Assembly (NCBI GenBank): GCA_046734815.1 | Contig: JBKPRZ010000454.1 | Location: 1-14,963 of the forward strand | Source of the DNA: CAVYGB01 sp046734815 | GTDB taxonomy: Bacteria > Myxococcota_A > Polyangia > Fen-1088 | DNA length: 14,963 bases | Direction: 5' to 3' | Part shown: one piece after another, positions 1-7,197 of the stretch | How positions within the stretch are numbered: position 1 is the first letter of the stretch | Layout of the letters: the number at the start of each line of letters is the position of its first letter | Translations under genes and position numbers: made by a program | The notes under the pieces: generated by a model | Seen by the model: only the letters and a program-made list of their open reading frames with translations | Databases searched by the model: none | What the model was told of the DNA's origin: nothing

Positions 1-106
1 GAACTGGACAGACGGGCCGGGCTCGAGCGCACGCATCACGTCGGATCATGCCGGCAGGCGGCGGGAATTGTGGAAATTTCTGGGCGTCCGGGAGGCCGCA
101 GGTCGA

Positions 107-1990
107 TCAGGGCGCTGCGCAGAGCTCCTGGACCTCGGGGGCGTCGAAGCTCTTCGCGCAGAACGGCGCGCTGGCCCGCAGCTTCGGCGCCAGCTCGCGG
201 TACAGGCACAGGAACTTGTCCCGCGGCAGGAGCGGCGTGGCCAGATCGCGCGGGATCTCCGGGCTGGGTTGCCCGGCCGCGCGCAGGCGCTCGTCCAGCG
301 TGGCCGGCGATTCGCCCAGCTCCACCGCCGCCCCGCGCAGCCCCAGGTTCGATTCGTACTGCCCTACCAGATCGACGAACGCGCGGTATTCACCCTCGCC
401 GGCGGGCGGGCCCTCGGGCGACAGCGCGGCGGTCGAGGCGCGGTAGCGGATGCCGTCCAGATTGAACACGTCCGGGCGCAGGGCGCGCGGATAGGTGGCA
501 CCGATCTCGTCGAGCTCGGCGGCCAGGAACTGTCCCGCGTGGGTCGCGGCGTACACCGGGACCTCGTCGGTCTGCCCCGGTCGCAGCACCCCGGCCGCCC
601 CGTGGCAGCCCAGGCAGGAGATGCCGGTCTCGCTCACCGCCCCGCCGCGCCGGCGCGGGTCGCGCGCGATCTCCGGGCGCGCGGTGGCGATCCGGTTGCC
701 GGCGGCGTCGACCAGCATGTAGCCCTGCAACCCGTTGGGCAGGGTGAACAGGACCTGGCCGGCGGCGTGCTCGAAGGTGTGCGTGAACCCCTGCTGGTCG
801 CGGCTGCGCGGGCCCAGCGGGTTGGACAGCAGGTCGGCGCGCCCCGCGTTCGAGTCGAAGTCGTAGGTGATCCAGAGGTATTGCCCCTGCCCGCCCAGGT
901 GCCGCTCGACCAGCCGGTTGTTGCGCGCCTCGCCCGACTTGCGCACGCCCACCCGCACCAGGTTGTCCGGCAGCTCGAGCCCCGGGTGGTTGATGTCGCG
1001 GGTGATGTCCAGGCCCAGGCGCAGCGCCAGCTGGTCCAGCGTGGCGGGCAGGTCGGTCAGCCGCTCGTACAGCGGGGGACGGGTGGCGGTGGCCAGCAGC
1101 CAGTCGCCGCGCACCACCGGCACCTCCGTGCGCAGCTGCTTGTACAGCGCCTCGTGAGCGGCGGCGCTCGAGCGCAGGCAATAGGGATAGAAGCCGGTCA
1201 GCGCGTCCCACAGCGCCTCGTCCCAGCCCAGGTCCGCCAGCCGCAGCCGGAGGATCGCGCCCTGGTCATCGATGGCCGGCAAGTCGATGATCTTGCCCTT
1301 GCGGGACAGCGAGTTGATGACCAGCGTGAGCACCTGGCGGGTGGCCTGCAGCTCGAGGTCGGAGCGGCCATCGGCCCGCATCGGCACCAGGCTGATGTAG
1401 CGGTAATCCGCCGCCCGGTTGCGCAGCCGGATCTGGTCCATCGAGATCGCGTCCAGCACGTCCTCGTCGGAAACCGCCGCTCGCAGCGGCCGCACCAGTC
1501 CCGCGATCCACCCGCGCAGCGCCTCCACCTCGGCCGCCGTCAAGCGGGCGCCCTCGGGCGGCATGTCCGCGCGCACCGCCACCCGCTGGATCATGCGCGA
1601 GCCGTCGGGGTCGCCCGGCACCACCACGCCCGCATCGATCATCCGTGCGAGGTCCAGCACCGACCCCCAGCCGGCCGGGTCTCCGTCGCCGTAGTCGTGG
1701 CAGCCGGCGCAGCGCCGCTGCAGCAGGCCCTGCACGTCGAACGGCATGGGGCCGGCCCCCATCCCGGGTGCGGGCGCCGCCGGCGGCGTCATCGCCATCG
1801 GCGGCGCCGGAGGGGGCGGGGCCCCGGCATCCGGTGTCGACGCCCCCGCCTCCCGCCCCCCGCCTCCGCCGTCACCGACGGAGAGCGAGGGCGAGCCCAG
1901 CCCCGACGAATCGGTCTGGTTGCAGCCGCCCGCCAGCAGGGCCAGGCAGGCGCCCAGCCGGGCGCAGGCGGGACCGCGGGGGCGGCGCAT
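107..1990 (-). CDS. Di-haem c-type cytochrome-domain lipoprotein (hypothetical)
   Basis: This 627-residue protein starts with a basic N-terminus and a short hydrophobic stretch ending in a lipobox-like LLAGGC, so Cys23 is the likely lipidated residue and the protein should be membrane-anchored outside the cytoplasm. Residues 28-82 are a Gly/Pro/Ala-rich linker. A first haem site is CAGCH (Cys94, Cys97, His98), followed by a WGSVLDLARM segment, an MPPEG motif whose Met143 is a candidate axial ligand, and EVEALRGWI. This is the layout of the small cytochrome c domains common in planctomycetes and myxobacteria. A second site, CLGCH (Cys459, Cys462, His463), sits in the C-terminal third. The roughly 280 residues between them match no enzyme I can name. 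The ATG has GGGAG about 5 bases upstream and lies 12 bases after the small membrane-protein gene, so the two are probably co-transcribed. Electron transfer is inferred from the haem motifs; the physiological partner is unknown. Confidence 0.8.
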   Translation of the reverse strand: MRRPRGPACARLGACLALLAGGCNQTDSSGLGSPSLSVGDGGGGGREAGASTPDAGAPPPPAPPMAMTPPAAPAPGMGAGPMPFDVQGLLQRRCAGCHDYGDGDPAGWGSVLDLARMIDAGVVVPGDPDGSRMIQRVAVRADMPPEGARLTAAEVEALRGWIAGLVRPLRAAVSDEDVLDAISMDQIRLRNRAADYRYISLVPMRADGRSDLELQATRQVLTLVINSLSRKGKIIDLPAIDDQGAILRLRLADLGWDEALWDALTGFYPYCLRSSAAAHEALYKQLRTEVPVVRGDWLLATATRPPLYERLTDLPATLDQLALRLGLDITRDINHPGLELPDNLVRVGVRKSGEARNNRLVERHLGGQGQYLWITYDFDSNAGRADLLSNPLGPRSRDQQGFTHTFEHAAGQVLFTLPNGLQGYMLVDAAGNRIATARPEIARDPRRRGGAVSETGISCLGCHGAAGVLRPGQTDEVPVYAATHAGQFLAAELDEIGATYPRALRPDVFNLDGIRYRASTAALSPEGPPAGEGEYRAFVDLVGQYESNLGLRGAAVELGESPATLDERLRAAGQPSPEIPRDLATPLLPRDKFLCLYRELAPKLRASAPFCAKSFDAPEVQELCAAP

Positions 1991-2002
1991 CCGCTCTCCC
2001 GT

Positions 2003-2263
2003 TCAGACCACCAGCGGGCGTTTGCCGAAGCCCACCATCTCGACCAGCACCGCCAGGACCGCCCCGCCCAGCGCGCCCAGACCGGTGACCACATCCGACG
2101 ACCCCGCCGCGATCGCCTCCGCGGCCAGCCCGCCCGCGAAGGCCCCGAACGACCCGAAGAAGGTGAAAAGCAGCAGCCCGAACGCCCCGCCACGGCCGCG
2201 GACCGCGGCCCACGCGACCAGCCCGAACATCACTCCCAGCGGCACCGACACCAAGATCGACAT
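2003..2263 (-). CDS. Small integral membrane protein (hypothetical)
   Basis: This 86-residue, strongly hydrophobic protein has about two to three membrane segments: residues 2-20, 26-52 and 58-78, rich in Gly, Ala, Phe and Leu. There is a short basic loop (RGRGG) after the first segment and a basic end. The glycine-rich small-membrane-protein pattern recalls GlsB/YeaQ/YmgE-type proteins, but the match is only by general character. The start is well supported: AAGGAGGTGGAGC lies directly before the ATG. It is the first gene of a probable two-gene unit with the di-haem lipoprotein 12 bases downstream. A dyad at 2295-2326 lies just upstream in the likely promoter or leader region. Its function is unknown. 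Confidence 0.7.
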   Translation of the reverse strand: MSILVSVPLGVMFGLVAWAAVRGRGGAFGLLLFTFFGSFGAFAGGLAAEAIAAGSSDVVTGLGALGGAVLAVLVEMVGFGKRPLVV

Positions 2264-2294
2264 GCTCCACCTCCTTGCCGGCCCGCCGTTCTGT

Positions 2295-2326
2295 CGCGGA
2301 CCGAGACCAACAGTGCCCGGTCCGCG
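2295..2326. promoter_or_regulatory. Perfect 9-bp dyad upstream of the small membrane protein gene
   Basis: CGCGGACCG (2295-2303) is repeated in inverted form as CGGTCCGCG (2318-2326) with 14 bases between the arms. It lies 32-63 bases upstream of the minus-strand ATG at 2263, in the gap between two divergent genes. It could be an operator or a leader hairpin. There is no T-run, so a terminator is unlikely. The role is inferred only from position. Confidence 0.35.
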
Positions 2327-2406
2327 CGGTTCGTTTCAGGCAGACGCGCCGTCGCTGCGCATCCGCGCGCTCAAGCGGCCCAGCGCCCCTTCCGATCTTT
2401 TTCCCT

Positions 2407-2892
2407 GTGCCCGACTACTCCCTCACCTCCTCGGAGAACCTGATCGGGCTGGTGTGGTACAGCGGCGCCAGCACCAACGGCGTCGACGAGCTGGAGGCCA
2501 CGTTCGATCGGGTAGCCCGGGGCAGCTCGCGCCGAATCGGCTTTGCCACCCGGCTGACGCGCGAGTCAGTCAGCCGCGGCGCCTCCCCCGAAGTGCGCGA
2601 GGCGATTGGCTCGGTGCTGCGCCGGTTCGCGCCCCGCATCGGCGCGACCGTCGTCATCTATGAAGAGACCGGCATGAAGGCGGCCTTCGTGCGCACGGTC
2701 ATCTCCACCATCAACCTGCTCAGCCGCTCGCATTTTCCGACCGAGGTCCACTCGAACCTACTGCAGGGCTGCATGTGGATGATGTCGGCGCTCGGCAAGG
2801 ACGCCCCCATGGACGGCGAGAAGCGTCTGCTGCAGATGTTACCCGGCCAACCCGTCACCCCCTCCCCCCAAGCCGCCCGCGCCGGCCGCTAA
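2407..2892 (+). CDS. Conserved-type hypothetical protein, 161 aa
   Basis: The frame is open further upstream to a TTG at 2275, but the protein-like part begins at the GTG at 2407 (MPDYSLTSSENLIGL), so that start was chosen. No clear ribosome-binding site is visible before it. The sequence looks like a single compact alpha/beta domain with strands such as NLIGLVWYSG and GATVVIYEE, followed by helices containing AAFVRTVISTINLLSRS. The tail is Pro/Ala-rich. The order strand, helix, ATVVIYEETG, helix, FPTEVHSNL vaguely recalls STAS-like (SpoIIAA-type) proteins found in myxobacteria, but this is an impression, not an identification. It has no signal peptide and no membrane segment, so it is probably cytoplasmic. 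It converges on the truncated ligase gene across the repeat element. Confidence 0.65.
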   Translation: MPDYSLTSSENLIGLVWYSGASTNGVDELEATFDRVARGSSRRIGFATRLTRESVSRGASPEVREAIGSVLRRFAPRIGATVVIYEETGMKAAFVRTVISTINLLSRSHFPTEVHSNLLQGCMWMMSALGKDAPMDGEKRLLQMLPGQPVTPSPQAARAGR

Positions 2893-2910
2893 CATTACCG
2901 CCATTCCGAC

Positions 2911-3140
<230 letters not shown>

Positions 3141-3160
3141 GGCCTGCAGCGGAGGTTGAA

Positions 3161-4372
3161 CTAGTCGCGGCGGCGGTCGACCAGGAAGTAGACGCCGTCG
3201 GCATCCCGGTACCCGAGATCGCGCGTGTGAAACCACCCCGCGCGCACCGCCGCCCGGCTCTGCTCGGGACGCCCCAGATACCCGGCCATCACATTGGGCC
3301 CCTTGATGCAGATCTCCCCCGTCTCACCGACCCCCAGCGCGCGCCCGGAGCCGTCGATCACCTTCATCTGCACCCCCTCGACCGGCACACCCAGCGCCCC
3401 CTGCCGCGGCGGCCCGGTCGGGTGGTTGTACGCCGCCAGCGGCGCCGTCTCGGTGGTCCCGTACGCCTCGTGGATGGCCGACCCGAAGCGCGCCCGCCAG
3501 CCCTCGGCCACCGCCGGCGGCAAGCTGGCCCCCAGCGACAGAACCCGCCGGACCGAGGCCAGCGCCCGCGGCTCGACCGCCGCTTGCAGCAGGTCCTGGT
3601 ACGCCGGCGGCAAGCCGTAAAGGTGCGTGACCTGCGCGTCCCGCGTCGCCGCCAGCACCGCCTCGCGCTGATAATCGCGCTGCAGGATCACGGTCCCCGC
3701 CGAGGCGAAGGCGGTGTTCATGACCAGCCCCTGCCCGAAGGCGTGATCCAGCGGCAGGTACAGCAGGTGGCGATCGCCCGGTCCAGGCCCGATGCAGCGG
3801 AGGGCGGCCAGGTAGTTCGAGATGAGATTGCCGTGGGTCAACACCACCGGCTTGGGCGCGCCGGTGGCGCCGGCCGTGTACAGCACCGCCGCCGGATCCG
3901 CGGTAGCCATCGCCTCGGTGGTGAAGGCGTCCTCCGGCCCCGCCGCCAGCAACGCCGACAGGGGCACGGTCCCCGCCGCCTGTCCCTCACACAGGATCAC
4001 CTGCCGCAGCGCCGTCAGCTGCCCCCGCTCCGGCGCCAGCTGGTCCATCAGCGCGCCGGTGGTGAACAGCGCCACCGCCCGCGACAGGCGCAGCTGCTCG
4101 GCCACCGCCGCCGCCGGCTGGCGTGCGCTGATGGTCAGCGCCACCCCGCCCAGCTTCTGGACCGCCAGATACACCACCGCCACCTCGGGCAAGGTCGGCA
4201 GGTACAGCGCCACCCGGTGTCCGCGCTGCACGCCGCTGCGGACCAGGGCCGCCGCTGTCAGACGGGCGTCCCGGTCCAGGTCGCCGTAGCTGATGGTCCG
4301 TCCCTCGAACAGCACCGCCGGCCGCTCGGGCGACCACAACGCCACCTTCTCGACGTGCGAGGCGACATTCAC
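3161..4372 (-). CDS. AMP-forming acyl-CoA ligase, C-terminally truncated
   Basis: This is a member of the ANL adenylating superfamily, whose full-length members activate a carboxylic acid with ATP and then form a CoA thioester. From the chosen GTG it is 403 residues. Motif A3 is YTAGATGAPKPVVLTH (165-180), a variant of the usual TSGTTGxPKG. Motif A5 is YGTTET (304-309), A7 is GWFHTRDLG (379-387), and A8 begins with VDRRRD (398-403), where the frame ends in TAG. Family members usually continue for about 100 residues with a mobile lid carrying the catalytic A10 lysine; all of that is missing. The composite repeat lies about 30 bases beyond the stop. The GTG at 4372 was preferred because the family-like sequence starts there and GGGGAAACC precedes it. 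An in-frame ATG at 4435 and a longer open frame to 4534 are alternatives. It may be inactive; the substrate cannot be predicted. Confidence 0.8.
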   Translation of the reverse strand: MNVASHVEKVALWSPERPAVLFEGRTISYGDLDRDARLTAAALVRSGVQRGHRVALYLPTLPEVAVVYLAVQKLGGVALTISARQPAAAVAEQLRLSRAVALFTTGALMDQLAPERGQLTALRQVILCEGQAAGTVPLSALLAAGPEDAFTTEAMATADPAAVLYTAGATGAPKPVVLTHGNLISNYLAALRCIGPGPGDRHLLYLPLDHAFGQGLVMNTAFASAGTVILQRDYQREAVLAATRDAQVTHLYGLPPAYQDLLQAAVEPRALASVRRVLSLGASLPPAVAEGWRARFGSAIHEAYGTTETAPLAAYNHPTGPPRQGALGVPVEGVQMKVIDGSGRALGVGETGEICIKGPNVMAGYLGRPEQSRAAVRAGWFHTRDLGYRDADGVYFLVDRRRD

Positions 4373-4510
4373 GGCGGTTTCCCCGCGGGGTCCGCGCGAC
4401 GGATCGGCATGAACCAGGGCAACAGCAGGGCCCATGCCAGGGGATGCGCCCCGGCAAGACCACGCCGATCCGCCACTTTCGCCGGCGCCACGCCTGGCGA
4501 TCACGGCCGA

Positions 4511-4559
4511 GTCACAGTGACTCGCGCGAGTCACACACGTGACTCGCGCGTGAAGTCAC
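4511..4559. promoter_or_regulatory. Cluster of overlapping GTGAC/GTCAC palindromes (candidate operators)
   Basis: Three dyads overlap or adjoin. They are GTCACAGTGAC (4511-4521), the perfect 18-bp palindrome GTGACTCGCGCGAGTCAC (4517-4534), and a second GTGACTCGCGCG copy (4539-4550) whose GTGACT pairs with AGTCAC at 4554-4559. They lie about 140-190 bases upstream of the chosen ligase start and 63 bases past the last exbD stop. Tandem dyads of this kind are typical of binding sites for dimeric repressors or activators. No regulator gene is adjacent, so the protein that would bind is unknown. Confidence 0.45.
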
Positions 4560-4599
4560 GCGCCAGAGCGCGGAGGGAACGGGACGGAGGGAAGGGTCG

Positions 4600-4613
4600 A
4601 GTCCGGCCGGACT
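4600..4613. other. 14-bp perfect palindrome after the exbD operon
   Basis: AGTCCGGCCGGACT is self-complementary and lies 9-22 bases beyond the stop of the last exbD gene, in the position expected of a terminator for the minus-strand operon. It has almost no loop and no T-run follows, so intrinsic termination is doubtful. A protein-binding site is equally possible. Confidence 0.25.
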
Positions 4614-4621
4614 ACGTGAGA

Positions 4622-5053
4622 CTACTTCGGCGGCATCTCGTCGGACGTGACGATGCCCAGCGTCTTGGCGCCGGCGCCGCGGCAGGTATCCATCAGCTTG
4701 ACGACCTCGCCGTACATGGCGTCGTCCTCGACCTTGAAGAAGACCACCTTCTGACGGACGAACTTCAGGCGCTCGGCGATCTTGTCGGCCAGCGCGTCCC
4801 AGGCCACCGGTTCGGTGTTCACGGTGATCTCGCGCTTGGCGGTGTATTCGACCACGATGGGCGTGTTCGAGGGATCGGGCGGAGGAGCGTCGGGCGGCGC
4901 CTTGCGGGGCACGTTGGCCGTCATGTGCTTCAGCATCGACGGCACCAGCACCATGAAGATGATCAGCAGCACGAGCACGACGTCGATCAACGGCGTCACG
5001 TTGATGTCGGCTTTGGCGCCTCGCTGTTTTCCGCCGCCTACATCCATTGCCAT
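4622..5053 (-). CDS. exbD: ExbD/TolR-family biopolymer transport protein (second copy)
   Basis: This is a 143-residue inner-membrane protein with the standard ExbD/TolR plan: a short cytoplasmic N-terminus, one membrane helix at about 20-38 and a periplasmic domain. The signature INVTPLIDVVLVLLIIFMV contains Asp24, the family's proton-path aspartate. A Pro-rich stretch (APPDAPPPDPSNTP) follows, then a domain of the DKIAERLKFVRQKVVFFKVEDDAMYGEVVKLMD type. With ExbB it should form the channel that couples proton flow to TonB movement. AGGAG lies about 9 bases before the ATG. It is the last gene of the cluster, 49 bases after the other exbD. The two ExbD proteins are similar around the membrane helix but differ in their periplasmic parts, so they are paralogues rather than a recent duplication. 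Confidence 0.9.
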   Translation of the reverse strand: MAMDVGGGKQRGAKADINVTPLIDVVLVLLIIFMVLVPSMLKHMTANVPRKAPPDAPPPDPSNTPIVVEYTAKREITVNTEPVAWDALADKIAERLKFVRQKVVFFKVEDDAMYGEVVKLMDTCRGAGAKTLGIVTSDEMPPK

Positions 5054-5102
5054 GTTCGATTTCTCCTAGCTGACTCTGATCGTGGGCCCGACCGCTGCCC
5101 GC

Positions 5103-5585
5103 TCAGTGACCGCCCGAGGCGGGCGTGTTCTTGATCTCGTCGGTGCCCAGCAGCACGTCTTCGATCCCGACCTTGTTGATCGCCTCCATCACCTCGCGGA
5201 CGGCGCCGTAGGGGGCCTGAGCGTCACCCTTGAGGTAGACGGTCTTCTCCGGGAAACGGCGCTTCTCGTCCTCGATCAGCCGCGGGATGTCCTTGACCGA
5301 CACCTGCTGGCGCTGGACGTAGATCCCCTTGTTGCGGGCCACCGCGACGATGATGTCCTTGCCGTCGTCCGGCTTCTTGAAGTGGTTGGCGGTGCGGGGC
5401 AGATCGACCTGGACACCGCTGGTGATCATCGGCGTGACCACCATGAAGATGATCAGGAGGACCAGCACCACGTCCACCAGGGGCGTGACGTTGATCTCCG
5501 CCTTGACCTTGCCCTTCTCGTGCTTTTTCCCGCGCCGCATTCTCCGGCGGATCATGCGCTGGCGGAATTCTGTTGCGGTGGCCAT
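5103..5585 (-). CDS. exbD: ExbD/TolR-family biopolymer transport protein (first copy)
   Basis: This is a 160-residue ExbD/TolR protein. It has an unusually long and very basic cytoplasmic N-terminus (residues 8-28, rich in Arg and Lys). One membrane helix (about 34-52) follows within INVTPLVDVVLVLLIIFMVV, with the conserved Asp38. The periplasmic domain includes DDGKDIIVAVARNKGIYV and a final EAINKVGIEDVLLGTDE. Its expected role is proton-driven energy transduction in the inner membrane together with ExbB and TonB. GGAGGT precedes the ATG by about 11 bases. It sits 50 bases after exbB and 49 bases before the second exbD, on the same strand. Having two ExbD-type proteins per ExbB is common in myxobacterial clusters, for example the AglRQS gliding motor, but here the linked TonB argues for a TonB-type system. 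Confidence 0.9.
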   Translation of the reverse strand: MATATEFRQRMIRRRMRRGKKHEKGKVKAEINVTPLVDVVLVLLIIFMVVTPMITSGVQVDLPRTANHFKKPDDGKDIIVAVARNKGIYVQRQQVSVKDIPRLIEDEKRRFPEKTVYLKGDAQAPYGAVREVMEAINKVGIEDVLLGTDEIKNTPASGGH

Positions 5586-5635
5586 GAAGTATCAGAACCT
5601 CCGGACCGTCTGCCCCCGACGAAAGTGTCGGCCGC

Positions 5636-6385
5636 TCACCAGCGCTGCGGCGGCTGGGTCGGCGGCTGGGCCGCGCGCGCGCCGGCAAACGCCCGACCCT
5701 CGCGGGTCATGCTGTCGAGCACCTCGCCCGTGGTCTCGTCCACGTCGACGGTGATCTCGTCCATGCGGCTGACGAAGAAGTTGTAGAACCACACCGCGAC
5801 GATGGCCACCGCCAGACCGACCGCGGTGGTCAGCAGCGCCTCGGCGATACCGGCCGAGACCGAGGCCAGACCGCCGCCGCCCTTGGACGGATCGGCCATC
5901 TGCTGGAAGGCGGTGATGATGCCGAACACGGTGCCGAACAGACCGACGAACGGCGCCGACGAGGACACCGTGGCCAGCACCGGGAAGCCGCGGCGCAGGT
6001 TGGCCAGCTCGCGCTCCTTGACCCGCTCCATCGACCGGCTGACCGCGTCCACCACGATCTCCAGCTCGGCCGGATCGGTGGCCCTGGGTCCAAGGCCTTC
6101 TACGCCTCGTACGAATTCGCTGATCCCGGTACCGATGACCTTGGCCACCGGGCTACCGCGGAACCGCTGTTCCAGACCCACCGCCTCGCGCAGGCGACCC
6201 GTGGTGGCCACCAGCGGCTGCAGGGCGCCGATATAACCGATGGACTGCAAGCGGCCCCTGCGGAAGGTCAGGTAGCGCTCGACGGTGATACCGATCGAGT
6301 ACATCGACATGATGAGCAGGATGATGACTACGCCACGCGCCACCCAGCCCATCTGGTTCCAGAGTCCTACCAGCGAAAAATCCAT
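5636..6385 (-). CDS. exbB: ExbB/TolQ/MotA-family proton channel protein
   Basis: This 249-residue inner-membrane protein has three predicted helices: 15-35, 137-160 (inside VLATVSSSAPFVGLFGTVFGII) and 182-204 (AEALLTTAVGLAVAIVAVWFYNFF). The GLFGTVFGII and LLTTAVGLAVAI segments are diagnostic of the ExbB/TolQ family. A roughly 100-residue cytoplasmic loop separates helices 1 and 2. The C-terminus ends in a Pro/Gln-rich tail. It forms the pentameric core of the proton channel that encloses ExbD helices. AAAAGGAGAGAACGGACC before the ATG supports the start. It follows the tonB-like gene after a 96-base gap, which holds no obvious signal, and precedes exbD by 50 bases. Confidence 0.92.
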   Translation of the reverse strand: MDFSLVGLWNQMGWVARGVVIILLIMSMYSIGITVERYLTFRRGRLQSIGYIGALQPLVATTGRLREAVGLEQRFRGSPVAKVIGTGISEFVRGVEGLGPRATDPAELEIVVDAVSRSMERVKERELANLRRGFPVLATVSSSAPFVGLFGTVFGIITAFQQMADPSKGGGGLASVSAGIAEALLTTAVGLAVAIVAVWFYNFFVSRMDEITVDVDETTGEVLDSMTREGRAFAGARAAQPPTQPPQRW

Positions 6386-6481
6386 GGTCCGTTCTCTCCT
6401 TTTATCTTTCCTTCGAGCGCGCGCGCGGGTCTTCCCTACGTGATGCCGTCCGGCGAGTCGGTCAGTCGAGTCGCCACATCC

Positions 6482-7177
6482 CTACAGCGAAGCCGTCACC
6501 TGCAGACGCAGGGGGTAACAGAACGGAACCGGACGCCCGTTGATCGAGTAGGGCTTGTAGCGCCAGGTCTTGATCTTGGCCATCCAATCGTTGTCCGCCA
6601 GCGGGTCGGCGCCCTTGATCACCTTGACGTTCTCGACGGTGCCCTGCGCGGTGACGCAGACCTTGAACATGCCCCAGATCGAGTTGCCGGCCCGGTTCAG
6701 CGCCGGCGGCATGCGCGGCTTGTAGGGGTCCTGTTGCACGTCGACGTTCAGCTGCCCGGCGCCGATGTTGGGGGCGACCATCTTGGGCGGCTCGGCGGTG
6801 CCGGTGCTGCCCACCACGCCGCCGGGGACGCCACCCTCGACGCCGCCCTCGACACCATCGTCCTCGTCCTCCTCGGGGGGAGGGGTCTCCTTGGGCTGGA
6901 CGATCTGGTTGGGGTTGGGCTGGACGATCTCGGTCGGCCGCTTGACCACCACCGCCTTCTTCTTCTTGGGCGGCGGGGGCGGCGGCGGCGGCGGCGGGGT
7001 GGCCGCCAGGAACGTCACGCTCACGCTCGGCGGCGACAGCTCGTCGACGTTCCAGAACGACCAGACCGCACCGGCGATCAGCAGCGCGCCGTGCAGCGCC
7101 AGCGACAGCGTATAGGTGAAACGCCGCCAATTCTTCGGTTTGCCCTTTTCCTGGGTAAGGAACGACTCGAAGGCCAT
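6482..7177 (-). CDS. TonB-family energy transducer
   Basis: This 231-residue protein has the TonB layout. It has a short cytoplasmic N-terminus and one membrane helix (about 22-42). A Pro/Lys-rich periplasmic spacer follows, with ten consecutive prolines (61-70), four lysines, repeated QPNPNQIVQP-like segments and a Gly-rich GVEGGVEGG stretch. The C-terminal TonB domain (about 150-228) contains FKVCVTAQGTVENVKVIKGA and WRYKPYSINGRPVPFCYPLRL. TonB proteins carry energy from the ExbB-ExbD motor across the periplasm to outer-membrane transporters. Two cysteines, 174 and 220, lie on neighbouring strands of the domain and might form a disulfide. AGGAG precedes the ATG. It lies 20 bases after the TPR lipoprotein gene. 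The outer-membrane partner is not in this window. Confidence 0.88.
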   Translation of the reverse strand: MAFESFLTQEKGKPKNWRRFTYTLSLALHGALLIAGAVWSFWNVDELSPPSVSVTFLAATPPPPPPPPPPKKKKAVVVKRPTEIVQPNPNQIVQPKETPPPEEDEDDGVEGGVEGGVPGGVVGSTGTAEPPKMVAPNIGAGQLNVDVQQDPYKPRMPPALNRAGNSIWGMFKVCVTAQGTVENVKVIKGADPLADNDWMAKIKTWRYKPYSINGRPVPFCYPLRLQVTASL

Positions 7178-7197
7178 GACCTACTCCTGGATGCCTC

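Noticed and set aside
68..2443. A very long plus-strand open frame (791 codons) opposite the di-haem lipoprotein
   Set aside because: Its translation is Arg/Gln/Ala/His-rich without motifs and it lies antisense to a protein with a signal peptide and two haem sites. It is a GC-rich shadow frame.
4600..4613. Intrinsic terminator of the exbD operon
   Set aside because: The palindrome has no loop and no following T-run, so it is kept only as an unassigned palindrome.
6386..6481. Extra small gene or promoter in the 96-base gap between the tonB-like gene and exbB
   Set aside because: Only short CGAGTCG-type repeats are visible, with no start, ribosome-binding site or promoter pattern for a separate gene.
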